Shown here in pieces: positions 1 to 7,882 of a stretch of 64,000 nucleotides of DNA. Origin of the DNA: Streptomyces griseicoloratus (GTDB lineage Bacteria; Actinomycetota; Actinomycetes; Streptomycetales; Streptomycetaceae); contig NZ_JACVQF010000220.1 in assembly GCF_014534645.1 (NCBI RefSeq), positions 1 through 64,000 of the forward strand. The letters are read 5' to 3'. Within the stretch, counting starts at the first letter, position 1, and the number at the start of each line of letters is the position of its first letter. Under the pieces are notes generated by a model. That model saw only the letters and a program-made list of their open reading frames with translations. It was not told the DNA's origin and ran no database searches. A program made the translations under genes and the position numbers.

Positions 1-2
1 AG

Positions 3-266
3 GACGCCGCCGGGCATGTGTCGTCGTCGGCAGCCGCTGGGGTCGCCGCGGCCGGTGCGCCGGAGGAGGTGGCGGGCGAGGCGGTCGTACGCGCCGCCAG
101 CGCCGTCCGGCAGGTGTCGTCGGCCGCAGCGGCCGGGATCGCCGCGGGCGCTTCGGAGGAGGTGGCGGGCGAGGCGGTCGTACGCGCCGCCGACCCATCG
201 GCGGACAGGGCCTCGGCGGAGGCGCTTCGCACGGAGCGGTCGCGGACGCCGATTCCGCGGCGCTGA
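3..266 (+). CDS. Ala-rich protein of unknown function, C-terminal fragment (left-truncated)
   Basis: An open frame runs in from the left edge and stops with TGA at 264-266. The visible 87 residues are very rich in Ala, Val and Glu and contain a duplicated segment whose core is EEVAGEAVVRAA, ending in a basic tail (RTERSRTPIPRR). Period-three GC bias and a residue-level repeat favour this frame over the Arg-rich overlapping frame. It lies upstream of the str operon, where Streptomyces usually has small uncharacterised genes after rpoC. I do not recognise a family. It could also be non-coding GC-rich DNA that happens to stay open. Confidence 0.35.
   Translation, partial: DAAGHVSSSAAAGVAAAGAPEEVAGEAVVRAASAVRQVSSAAAAGIAAGASEEVAGEAVVRAADPSADRASAEALRTERSRTPIPRR
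18..203 (+). repeat. Direct repeat, two copies of about 93 bp
   Basis: Two consecutive units of 93 bp (31 codons) are visible. The 38-bp segment at 61-98 is repeated exactly at 154-191, and the parts before it are similar. The period is a multiple of three, so the duplication keeps the reading frame of the Ala-rich fragment. Confidence 0.7.
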
Positions 267-486
267 CCATACGGATGGGCCACACGGGGCACGCCCCCGA
301 CACCATGCCCAGCGCGAACCGCACAGCGGGTCGCGGTGCGGGGTGGGCGTGCAGGGCCGGCGTGGTGGGCGTAGCGTGGGGGCGGTGCGCGGAGTCGGGG
401 GGAGCCCGGCCGTCCCGCGGGGCCCTCAGCTTGAGTAGGGCAAACCGGTACATGTTGGTCGCCCCTGCCGGTCCCGCCCATTTCTT
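267..486. other. Intergenic region, no gene recognised
   Basis: GC-rich stretch between the Ala-rich fragment and the str promoter. Only short frames without ribosome binding sites are present; I see no RNA gene or strong hairpin. It probably holds upstream promoter DNA of the str operon. Confidence 0.4.
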
Positions 487-515
487 TTGACCGAAGCGAA
501 TGCGATGGGTACGCT
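487..515 (+). promoter_or_regulatory. Predicted str operon promoter (HrdB-type)
   Basis: TTGACC at 487-492, a 17-bp spacer and TACGCT at 510-515 match the vegetative sigma consensus well. Transcription would begin near 522, giving a leader of about 187 nt before rpsL. Position and spacing fit the long-leader promoters known for ribosomal protein operons in Streptomyces. Confidence 0.6.
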
Positions 516-633
516 CAGACCTTGTGCCTGGGGTGTGCCCTGGCCCTCGTGCGTGCCTTCAACCGCACACGGGGTCGTGACCGGCCACCGTAATCTGCGC
601 CCTTTTCGCCTTGCGGCGGGAGTCTGCGGGATT

Positions 634-669
634 CGACACACCCGACCGCGTGGGTCGGCGACGTTCCAG
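634..669 (+). promoter_or_regulatory. Conserved leader stem-loop of the rpsL transcript (shared with rpsJ leader)
   Basis: The 25 bases at 634-658 differ at only one position from 27895-27919 in the rpsJ leader. They contain a 6-bp stem CCGACC/GGTCGG with loop GCGTG. GTTCCAG follows at 663-669, as it does at 27941-27947 in the other copy. Placement 40-75 nt before the rpsL start suggests an RNA-level control or antitermination element for translation-machinery operons. The function is inferred. Confidence 0.5.
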
Positions 670-708
670 GTTAGCTGTACCCATCGGCACACAGAAACCG
701 GAGAAGTA

Positions 709-1080
709 GTGCCTACGATCCAGCAGCTGGTCCGCAAGGGCCGGCAGGACAAGGTCGAGAAGAACAAGACGCCCGCACTCGAGGGTTCCCCTCAGCGTCG
801 CGGCGTCTGCACGCGTGTGTTCACGACCACCCCGAAGAAGCCGAACTCGGCCCTGCGTAAGGTCGCGCGTGTGCGTCTGACCAGCGGCATCGAGGTCACC
901 GCTTACATTCCGGGTGAGGGACACAACCTGCAGGAGCACTCCATCGTGCTCGTGCGCGGCGGCCGTGTGAAGGACCTGCCGGGTGTTCGCTACAAGATCA
1001 TCCGTGGCTCCCTCGACACCCAGGGTGTCAAGAACCGCAAGCAGGCCCGCAGCCGTTACGGCGCCAAGAAGGAGAAGTAA
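709..1080 (+). CDS. rpsL: 30S ribosomal protein S12
   Basis: S12 forms part of the decoding centre and is the classic target of streptomycin-resistance mutations. The 123-aa product starts [15 protein letters not shown] and has the hallmark segments [12 protein letters not shown] and [13 protein letters not shown]. Lys43, Lys88 and Pro91 are the wild-type, streptomycin-sensitive residues, and Asp89 is the usual methylthiolation site. The GTG start at 709 is set by GGAG at 700-703 and by family length; an in-frame upstream extension to 487 is leader. It is the first gene of str, two bases before rpsG. Confidence 0.98.
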   Translation: MPTIQQLVRKGRQDKVEKNKTPALEGSPQRRGVCTRVFTTTPKKPNSALRKVARVRLTSGIEVTAYIPGEGHNLQEHSIVLVRGGRVKDLPGVRYKIIRGSLDTQGVKNRKQARSRYGAKKEK

Positions 1081-1082
1081 GA

Positions 1083-1553
1083 ATGCCTCGTAAGGGCCCC
1101 GCCCCGAAGCGCCCGGTCATCATCGACCCGGTCTACGGTTCTCCTCTGGTGACCTCCCTGATCAACAAGGTGCTGCTGAACGGCAAGCGCTCCACCGCCG
1201 AGCGCATCGTCTACGGCGCCATGGAGGGCCTGCGCGAGAAGACCGGCAACGACCCGGTCATCACGCTGAAGCGCGCTCTCGAGAACATCAAGCCGACCCT
1301 CGAGGTCAAGTCCCGCCGTGTCGGTGGCGCCACCTACCAGGTCCCGGTCGAGGTCAAGCCCGGCCGTGCCAACACCCTGGCGCTGCGCTGGCTGGTCGGT
1401 TACTCCCGCGCCCGTCGCGAGAAGACCATGACCGAGCGTCTGCTCAACGAGCTCCTCGACGCCTCCAACGGCCTCGGTGCCGCTGTGAAGAAGCGCGAGG
1501 ACACGCACAAGATGGCCGAGTCCAACAAGGCCTTCGCGCACTACCGCTGGTAG
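1083..1553 (+). CDS. rpsG: 30S ribosomal protein S7
   Basis: S7 nucleates assembly of the 30S head and lies near the E site and mRNA exit. The 156-aa product has the usual bacterial length and motifs ([49 protein letters not shown]). The ATG follows the rpsL stop by two bases, and the 3' end of rpsL (GGAGAAG) supplies the ribosome binding site, so the two are translationally close-coupled. Confidence 0.98.
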   Translation: MPRKGPAPKRPVIIDPVYGSPLVTSLINKVLLNGKRSTAERIVYGAMEGLREKTGNDPVITLKRALENIKPTLEVKSRRVGGATYQVPVEVKPGRANTLALRWLVGYSRARREKTMTERLLNELLDASNGLGAAVKKREDTHKMAESNKAFAHYRW

Positions 1554-1592
1554 TCGGAACCCCTTCGAGAACCGAGAGAAGACTGAAGCCTT

Positions 1593-3719
1593 ATGGCTAC
1601 CACTTCGCTTGACCTGGCCAGGGTCCGCAACATCGGGATCATGGCCCACATCGACGCGGGCAAGACGACCACCACCGAGCGGATCCTGTTCTACACCGGC
1701 GTTTCGTACAAGATCGGTGAGGTCCACGACGGCGCTGCCACCATGGACTGGATGGAGCAGGAGCAGGAGCGTGGCATCACGATCACCTCTGCTGCCACCA
1801 CCTGTCACTGGCCGCTGGAGAACGTCGACCACACCATCAACATCATCGACACCCCGGGCCACGTCGACTTCACCGTCGAGGTGGAGCGCTCCCTGCGCGT
1901 GCTCGACGGTGCCGTGACGGTGTTCGACGGCGTCGCCGGCGTCGAGCCGCAGTCCGAGACGGTGTGGCGTCAGGCGGACCGCTACGGCGTTCCGCGTATC
2001 TGCTTCGTCAACAAGCTGGACCGCACCGGTGCCGAGTTCCACCGCTGTGTCGACATGATCTCCGACCGTCTGGGCGCGCAGCCGCTGGTCATGCAGCTGC
2101 CGATCGGCGCCGAGGCGGACTTCCAGGGCGTCGTCGACCTGGTGAAGATGAAGGCGCTGATCTGGTCGGCCGACGCGGCCAAGGGCGAGATGTACGACAC
2201 CGTCGACATCCCGGCCACGCACACCGAGGCCGCCGAGGAGTGGCGCGGCAAGCTGCTCGAGGCCGTCGCCGAGAACGACGAGGAGCTGATGGAGCTGTAC
2301 CTCGAGGGCCAGGAGCCCTCCGAGGAGCAGCTGTACGCGGCGATCCGCCGTATCACCATCGCCTCCGGCAAGGGCCAGGGCACCACCGTCACCCCGGTGT
2401 TCTGCGGTACCGCCTTCAAGAACAAGGGCGTCCAGCCCCTGCTCGACGCGGTCGTGCGCTACCTGCCCTCCCCCCTCGACGTCGAGGCCATCGAGGGCCA
2501 CGACCCGAAGGACGCGGAGAAGGTCGTCGCGCGCAAGCCGTCGGACGAGGAGCCCCTCGCCGCGCTCGCGTTCAAGATCATGAGCGACCCGCACCTCGGC
2601 AAGCTCACCTTCGTCCGCGTGTACTCCGGTCGCCTGGAGTCCGGCACCCAGGTGCTGAACTCCGTCAAGGGCAAGAAGGAGCGCATCGGCAAGATCTACC
2701 GCATGCACGCCAACAAGCGTGAGGAGATCGAGTCGGTGGGCGCCGGCGACATCGTCGCCGTGATGGGTCTGAAGCAGACCACCACCGGTGAGACGCTGTC
2801 CGACGACAAGAGCCCGGTGATCCTGGAGTCCATGGACTTCCCGGCCCCGGTCATCCAGGTCGCCATCGAGCCCAAGTCGAAGGGTGACCAGGAGAAGCTC
2901 GGCGTCGCGATCCAGCGCCTGGCCGAGGAGGACCCGTCCTTCCAGGTCCACTCGGACGAGGAGACCGGCCAGACCATCATCGGCGGTATGGGCGAGCTGC
3001 ACCTCGAGGTGCTGGTCGACCGCATGCGCCGTGAGTTCAAGGTCGAGGCCAACGTCGGCAAGCCGCAGGTCGCGTACCGCGAGACCATCCGCAAGTCGGT
3101 CGAGAAGGTCGAGTTCACCCACAAGAAGCAGACGGGTGGTACCGGCCAGTTCGCCCGCGTCATCATCGCGATCGAGCCGATCGAGGGCGGCGACGCCTCG
3201 TACGAGTTCGTCAACAAGGTGACCGGTGGCCGCGTTCCGAAGGAGTACATCCCTTCGGTCGACGCCGGTGCGCAGGAGGCCATGCAGTTCGGCATCCTCG
3301 CCGGTTACGAGATGACCGGTGTCCGCGTGACGCTGCTCGACGGTGCCTACCACGAGGTGGACTCCTCCGAGCTCGCGTTCAAGATCGCCGGTTCGCAGGC
3401 CTTCAAGGAGGCCGCGCGCAAGGCTTCGCCCGTGCTCCTGGAGCCGATGATGGCCGTCGAGGTCACCACGCCCGAGGACTACATGGGTGACGTCATCGGC
3501 GACATCAACTCCCGCCGTGGCCAGATCCAGGCCATGGAGGAGCGGGCTGGTGCCCGCGTCGTGAAGGGCCTCGTGCCCCTGTCGGAGATGTTCGGCTACG
3601 TCGGCGACCTCCGCAGCAAGACGTCGGGTCGCGCAAGCTACTCGATGCAGTTCGACTCCTACGCCGAGGTTCCGCGGAACGTCGCCGAGGAGATCATCGC
3701 GAAGGCCAAGGGCGAGTAA
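1593..3719 (+). CDS. fusA: Elongation factor G
   Basis: GTPase that drives ribosomal translocation and, with RRF, ribosome recycling. The 708-aa product has the G1 loop [12 protein letters not shown] near residue 20, switch [20 protein letters not shown] and NKLD, then domains II-V ending with [20 protein letters not shown]. Length is standard. It is separated from rpsG by 39 bp containing a GAGAGAAG ribosome binding site. It belongs to the str operon, ahead of tuf. Confidence 0.98.
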   Translation: MATTSLDLARVRNIGIMAHIDAGKTTTTERILFYTGVSYKIGEVHDGAATMDWMEQEQERGITITSAATTCHWPLENVDHTINIIDTPGHVDFTVEVERSLRVLDGAVTVFDGVAGVEPQSETVWRQADRYGVPRICFVNKLDRTGAEFHRCVDMISDRLGAQPLVMQLPIGAEADFQGVVDLVKMKALIWSADAAKGEMYDTVDIPATHTEAAEEWRGKLLEAVAENDEELMELYLEGQEPSEEQLYAAIRRITIASGKGQGTTVTPVFCGTAFKNKGVQPLLDAVVRYLPSPLDVEAIEGHDPKDAEKVVARKPSDEEPLAALAFKIMSDPHLGKLTFVRVYSGRLESGTQVLNSVKGKKERIGKIYRMHANKREEIESVGAGDIVAVMGLKQTTTGETLSDDKSPVILESMDFPAPVIQVAIEPKSKGDQEKLGVAIQRLAEEDPSFQVHSDEETGQTIIGGMGELHLEVLVDRMRREFKVEANVGKPQVAYRETIRKSVEKVEFTHKKQTGGTGQFARVIIAIEPIEGGDASYEFVNKVTGGRVPKEYIPSVDAGAQEAMQFGILAGYEMTGVRVTLLDGAYHEVDSSELAFKIAGSQAFKEAARKASPVLLEPMMAVEVTTPEDYMGDVIGDINSRRGQIQAMEERAGARVVKGLVPLSEMFGYVGDLRSKTSGRASYSMQFDSYAEVPRNVAEEIIAKAKGE

Positions 3720-3762
3720 CGGACCTCGCGTCCACGCCGTAGGCTTGACTCCGGAGCCTTGA

Positions 3763-3796
3763 GGGGCAAACAACCGCAAACGCGGGTGTTTGCCCC
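3763..3796 (+). terminator. Strong hairpin in the fusA-tuf gap (attenuator or partial terminator)
   Basis: GGGGCAAACA at 3763-3772 pairs perfectly with TGTTTGCCCC at 3787-3796. After one mismatch an inner CCGC/GCGG stem follows, with loop AAAC. There is no long U tract directly after it. In Streptomyces tuf1 is known to have its own promoter besides read-through from str, so a partial terminator here would reset tuf transcription. Confidence 0.55.
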
Positions 3797-3808
3797 GGGC
3801 CCCGGGTT

Positions 3809-3839
3809 TTGACAGCAAAGATCACCTGGCGCCGATGAA
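3809..3839 (+). promoter_or_regulatory. Possible tuf promoter
   Basis: TTGACA at 3809-3814 is a perfect -35 hexamer just after the hairpin. The matching -10 is poor (GATGAA at 3834-3839 with a 19-bp spacer). TAGGCT at 3740-3745 is an alternative -10. A dedicated tuf1 promoter in this gap is known from other Streptomyces; the exact site here is uncertain. Confidence 0.3.
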
Positions 3840-3875
3840 GCAAGGCGTTCAGAACCACTCCACAGGAGGACCCCA

Positions 3876-5069
3876 GTGGCGAAGGCGAAGTTCGAGCGGA
3901 CTAAGCCGCACGTCAACATCGGCACCATCGGTCACATCGACCACGGTAAGACGACCCTCACGGCCGCCATTACCAAGGTGCTGCACGACGCGTACCCGGA
4001 GCTGAACGAGGCCACCCCGTTCGACAACATCGACAAGGCTCCCGAGGAGCGCCAGCGCGGTATCACCATCTCCATCGCGCACGTCGAGTACCAGACCGAG
4101 GCGCGTCACTACGCCCACGTCGACTGCCCGGGTCACGCGGACTACATCAAGAACATGATCACCGGTGCCGCCCAGATGGACGGCGCGATCCTGGTGGTCG
4201 CCGCGACCGACGGCCCGATGCCGCAGACCAAGGAGCACGTGCTCCTGGCCCGCCAGGTCGGCGTTCCGTACATCGTCGTCGCCCTGAACAAGGCCGACAT
4301 GGTGGACGACGAGGAGATCCTGGAGCTCGTCGAGCTCGAGGTCCGTGAGCTCCTCTCCGAGTACGAGTTCCCCGGCGACGACGTTCCGGTCGTCAAGGTC
4401 TCCGCTCTGAAGGCCCTTGAGGGCGAGAAGGAGTGGGTGGACTCCGTCCTCAACCTGATGAAGGCCGTCGACGAGTCGATCCCGGAGCCGGAGCGCGACG
4501 TCGACAAGCCGTTCCTCATGCCGATCGAGGACGTCTTCACCATCACCGGTCGCGGTACGGTCGTCACCGGCCGTATCGAGCGCGGTGTGCTCAAGGTGAA
4601 CGAGGAAGTCGAGATCATCGGCATCAAGCAGGAGAAGACCAAGACCACGGTTACGGGCATCGAGATGTTCCGTAAGCTGCTGGACGAGGGTCAGGCCGGT
4701 GAGAACGTCGGTCTGCTGCTCCGCGGCATCAAGCGCGAGGACGTCGAGCGCGGCCAGGTCATCATCAAGCCGGGCACCGTCACCCCGCACACGGAGTTCG
4801 AGGCCCAGGCCTACATCCTGTCGAAGGACGAGGGTGGCCGCCACACCCCGTTCTTCAACAACTACCGCCCGCAGTTCTACTTCCGTACGACGGACGTGAC
4901 CGGCGTCGTGACCCTCCCCGAGGGCACCGAGATGGTCATGCCGGGTGACAACACCGAGATGAAGGTGGAGCTCATCCAGCCCGTCGCCATGGAGGAGGGC
5001 CTGAAGTTCGCCATCCGTGAGGGTGGCCGGACCGTGGGCGCCGGCCAGGTCACCAAGATCAACAAGTAA
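3876..5069 (+). CDS. tuf: Elongation factor Tu
   Basis: GTPase that delivers aminoacyl-tRNA to the ribosomal A site. The 397-aa product has GHIDHGKT at residues 19-26, [22 protein letters not shown] and NKADM, plus C-terminal barrels ([36 protein letters not shown], split across two segments). GTG start with AGGAGG at 3864-3869. It ends the str cluster and corresponds by position to tuf1, the major EF-Tu gene of streptomycetes. Confidence 0.98.
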   Translation: MAKAKFERTKPHVNIGTIGHIDHGKTTLTAAITKVLHDAYPELNEATPFDNIDKAPEERQRGITISIAHVEYQTEARHYAHVDCPGHADYIKNMITGAAQMDGAILVVAATDGPMPQTKEHVLLARQVGVPYIVVALNKADMVDDEEILELVELEVRELLSEYEFPGDDVPVVKVSALKALEGEKEWVDSVLNLMKAVDESIPEPERDVDKPFLMPIEDVFTITGRGTVVTGRIERGVLKVNEEVEIIGIKQEKTKTTVTGIEMFRKLLDEGQAGENVGLLLRGIKREDVERGQVIIKPGTVTPHTEFEAQAYILSKDEGGRHTPFFNNYRPQFYFRTTDVTGVVTLPEGTEMVMPGDNTEMKVELIQPVAMEEGLKFAIREGGRTVGAGQVTKINK

Positions 5070-5129
5070 GTTCCGCTTGCTTGTCGGGTCGGCTGACCTG
5101 ATCTGGCCGTAAGGCCAGGCCAATGGCCT

Positions 5130-5167
5130 GAAGGGGCCCGCACGACTTCGGTCGTGCGGGCCCCTTC
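5130..5167 (+). terminator. Terminator of the str-tuf operon
   Basis: A perfect 17-bp stem (5130-5146 with 5151-5167) closes on a TTCG tetraloop. Its arm begins GAAGGGGCCCGCACGAC. It lies 60 bp after tuf and before a convergent minus-strand gene, so it may work in both directions. Streptomyces terminators often lack a U tract. Confidence 0.85.
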
Positions 5168-5185
5168 GCTGTTCGTGGGGGACGG

Positions 5186-5569
5186 CTACGAGGTCTCGGC
5201 TGCCGGCTGCGGTCCCACCGCCATGAGGAGCAGGACGGTCGCGCGGACGACGACGCCGCCGAGCACGGCGGTGAGGAAGCCGTCGACGTGGAGGCCGTAG
5301 TCCATCCGGGAGCCGAGCCAGGAGACGAGCAGCCACAGCAGCGTGTCCTGAACGACCCCGATGGCGCCGAGGATGAGCAGCATGATCGGCGGGGCGCTTC
5401 TGATGGCGCGCGGATAGCTGTAGATCAGCTGGTTCGCGATGAGGAAGACAGCGCCGGCCAGGACCACTTCCCAGGGCGGCGAGTCGAGTATCGGGGTGAT
5501 GCCGGAGAGCAGGACGGTGGCGACGGCCACGCCCAGATAGGTGCCCAGCACACGTCTTCGCTTGTACAT
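5186..5569 (-). CDS. Small four-helix membrane protein, phage-holin (superfamily IV)-like
   Basis: The 127-aa product has four hydrophobic segments: near residues 9-28, 33-52 ([19 protein letters not shown]), 61-86 and 97-118, with short polar loops and a basic start MYKRRRVLG. This layout matches the mycobacterial-type four-TM phage holin family common in actinobacterial chromosomes, usually of unknown cellular role. Met at 5569 was chosen because the longer frame adds a Pro/Arg-rich stretch with no membrane character. The ribosome binding site is weak. It is convergent with tuf. Confidence 0.6.
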   Translation of the reverse strand: MYKRRRVLGTYLGVAVATVLLSGITPILDSPPWEVVLAGAVFLIANQLIYSYPRAIRSAPPIMLLILGAIGVVQDTLLWLLVSWLGSRMDYGLHVDGFLTAVLGGVVVRATVLLLMAVGPQPAAETS

Positions 5570-5743
5570 GGCGGGATCATGACGTTCGGCCGCCGGGCTG
5601 ACAAGCCTCTGCCGCAGGCAGGGACATGCGGGCGGGACCGGGCGTCCCACGATCCGCCCGGCCCCGCCCGCTCGCGTCCCCCGTCGTATCAGTCCCCGTC
5701 GTCTCGGTCGGCTGCCGTCTCAGCCGGCCGCCGTCTCGGTCGG

Positions 5744-7111
5744 TCAGACGCGCTGCCAGAGCGCCGGCACGTTCGGCGGCTCCCAGCCCGTCTGCGCCTG
5801 GTGGCCCTGGAGGCAGCGGTAGGTGGCGCCGCCGTACGTCACCGTGTCGCCCGGCTGGTAGACGGTGCCGACCGCCCAGGTGCCGCCGGGCGGGGGCTCC
5901 TCGGGGCCGCCGCCGTCGTCGGTCGTCTTGAGGGTGAGGCCGTAGTTCTGCAGGAGCGGGTTGATGGGCTGGAAGAAGGTCTCCCCGCCGCTGCTGCAGT
6001 TGCCCGAACCGCCCGAGGTGACGCCCTGCGCCTGGCTGCCGGAGATGTACGAGCCGCCCGAGTCGCCGGGCTCCGCGCACACCGTGGTCCGGGTGACGCC
6101 GCTGATGGTGCCCTCGGGGTAGGTCACGCTGGTGTTGAGCTGCTGGATGGTGCCGCAGTGCCAGCCGGTGGTGGAACCGGAGCGGCACACGGAGGCGCCG
6201 ACCGTGGCCTGCGTCGACCCGGTGACCTGCACGTTCTGGCCGCCGGCGCCCTTGACGTACGGGGTCGCCGTCCAGCTGGAGTTGGTGGCCACCCACGCCA
6301 TGTCCCGGCCGGGGAAGACCGACCCCTGGAAGGTGCCCTGGGCGACCCGGTTGTGGCCGCTGGTGGAGGCGCCGGTCCGCCCGCAGTGACCGGCGGTGGC
6401 GAAGCCCTGCTGGGTGCCCTTGGTGACGGGGAAACCGATCGAGCAGCGCCCGCTGTTGTTGATGTAGTACGCCTCGCCGCCGCGCAGGTCGTACAGCGGG
6501 CGGGGCCGCTCGGTCGTCCGCTCGGTGCGGACGAGGGAGGCGTCGACACCGGCGGCCTTCAGCAGGGACCGGGCCGCGGACGCGCGTACGGCCTTGACGA
6601 CGACCGCGTTGGTGCGCACGTCGACGTACCAGACCGGCGTGTCGGCGGTGTTCAGCTCACCGGCCGCCCGGTCCAGGCGGGCCTTGGCCGCGTCCAGCTC
6701 GGCGAGCGAGTGCCGCACGACCTGCGCCTCGGCGCCCCGGGCCTCGATCGCCCGTATGTCATCGGCGTCCGTCGTCGCCACGGTCAGCGTGCCGGACTCG
6801 GCGCCGCGCACCCACGCGCCCGCGAAGTCGCCGCCGAGCGCGGCGCGCAGGCGGCCCGCGGTCGCACCGGCCTCCGCCTCGTTCGCCAGCCGCCGCTCGG
6901 CCTGCGTCCGGTCCAGCCCGAGGTCGCGCTGCATGGCGGCGAGCAGGGCGGGCGGGGCGGCGTCGGTGCGGAGGGATTCGGCGGCGGTCGGAGTGGGCGC
7001 GGCGGCGGCCGGCCCGGCGCTCGCGTAGCCGCTGAGCCCGGCCACGAGCAGGGCGGCCGTCGCCGCGAGCGCGGCGCCCGCGGCTCTGGCCCTGGTGTGT
7101 CGCTGGAGCAT
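5744..7111 (-). CDS. Secreted chymotrypsin-like serine protease, streptogrisin C type, with C-terminal carbohydrate-binding module
   Basis: 455-aa S1 family protease. A signal peptide (about 1-38) precedes a propeptide (40-207) that acts as an intramolecular chaperone in this family. The mature catalytic domain starts near 209. The triad is His242 (TAGHC), Asp270 (GRDMAW) and Ser351 (GDSGGS), with paired cysteines 223/243, 309/319 and 345/372. A Gly/Pro linker (398-410) leads to a module rich in aromatics (WAVGTVYQPGDTVTYGG) like chitin-binding CBM5/12 domains. The enzyme is probably extracellular and anchored on chitin or similar polymers. Streptogrisin C has the same order. It seems to be transcribed alone. 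Confidence 0.9.
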   Translation of the reverse strand: MLQRHTRARAAGAALAATAALLVAGLSGYASAGPAAAAPTPTAAESLRTDAAPPALLAAMQRDLGLDRTQAERRLANEAEAGATAGRLRAALGGDFAGAWVRGAESGTLTVATTDADDIRAIEARGAEAQVVRHSLAELDAAKARLDRAAGELNTADTPVWYVDVRTNAVVVKAVRASAARSLLKAAGVDASLVRTERTTERPRPLYDLRGGEAYYINNSGRCSIGFPVTKGTQQGFATAGHCGRTGASTSGHNRVAQGTFQGSVFPGRDMAWVATNSSWTATPYVKGAGGQNVQVTGSTQATVGASVCRSGSTTGWHCGTIQQLNTSVTYPEGTISGVTRTTVCAEPGDSGGSYISGSQAQGVTSGGSGNCSSGGETFFQPINPLLQNYGLTLKTTDDGGGPEEPPPGGTWAVGTVYQPGDTVTYGGATYRCLQGHQAQTGWEPPNVPALWQRV

Positions 7112-7225
7112 GGGGGATCTCCTCGGTTTCGGTGGGGTGCCGAAACCGTAGGAAGGGCCAACCGGCGTGCGTAAGACGTCGGTTGACCCTCTCCCCGGCG
7201 TTATGGAACGGACGCGGTCCCGCGT

Positions 7226-7882
7226 TCAGGAGCGCAGGAGGCGCAACTCCCGGACGCCGGTGGTCTCCAGCGTGGCCGGCGAGTCGGTCATCGGATCGAG
7301 GAAGACGACCCGGCCGTCGACGTGGTGCGCGTAGAGGAGATTGCCGGAGATCTCCTGGCCGCCGATCTCGCGACGGACCCAGACCAGGCCCCGCGCGTCG
7401 GGCCCCGCCTCGCCGACCGCGCGCGTGACGTCGTCCCAGTCCTCGACCGGGGTCCGCGTGAACTCCGGGAAGTAGCGCCGGGCCAGCCTGCCCCACCACC
7501 CCGGGGCTTCGTGGTCGGGCTTCCAGGGCAGCGGGGTCACGGGCGTTCCGTCGATCCGGTGGTGCAGGGCGACGACCCGGCCGCGGACGTTGAGTCGGTG
7601 CGGCTGGGACACCAGGCGGTCGGCCTGCTCCCAGGTCGGGGCGGGTTTCAGGTCGTCCAGCGGAGCGCTGGGAGCCGGGTGGAAGGGCAGACCGCCGTAC
7701 CTGGGCACGACGACCGACGCCGCCAGCATGGGCGTGCGCGGGAACCCGGGCTGCGCCACGGACCGGCAGCTCAGCAGCCACGCCGCGGACGTCTCGTGCA
7801 CGACCTCGGGGACGGCCGGCTCCACCAGGCCGTTGTAGGTCTGCTGGAGCCAGTCGGTGGCCAGCCGTACCGGGCGGATCAT
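7226..7882 (-). CDS. YrhB/Imm35-like protein with a deamidase-like C-terminal half (tentative)
   Basis: 218 aa. The N-terminal third (ATDWLQQTYNGLVEPAVPEV) resembles YrhB/Imm35 proteins, which act as immunity proteins in polymorphic toxin loci. The C-terminal third (GNLLYAHHVDGRVVFLDPMT) is reminiscent of the His/Asp end of papain-fold glutamine deamidases, but I see no convincing catalytic Cys, so it may be inactive. The start at 7882 overlaps the upstream stop in ATGA, which means tight coupling to the ADP-ribosylglycohydrolase; a longer frame to 8044 is a shadow. Last gene of the five-gene operon. Family assignment is tentative. Confidence 0.55.
   Translation of the reverse strand: MIRPVRLATDWLQQTYNGLVEPAVPEVVHETSAAWLLSCRSVAQPGFPRTPMLAASVVVPRYGGLPFHPAPSAPLDDLKPAPTWEQADRLVSQPHRLNVRGRVVALHHRIDGTPVTPLPWKPDHEAPGWWGRLARRYFPEFTRTPVEDWDDVTRAVGEAGPDARGLVWVRREIGGQEISGNLLYAHHVDGRVVFLDPMTDSPATLETTGVRELRLLRS

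Noticed and set aside
1056-3818. 920-aa open frame on the minus strand opposite rpsG-fusA
   Set aside because: It is a GC-bias shadow: Leu/Val/Asp/Arg-rich without family features, no ribosome binding site, and fully covered by highly conserved genes.
3849-5336. 495-aa minus-strand frame opposite tuf
   Set aside because: Same composition artefact; tuf on the plus strand is certain.
5288-7174. 628-aa plus-strand frame over the protease gene
   Set aside because: Low-complexity Arg/Gly/Ala translation; the minus-strand protease has signal peptide, triad and module.
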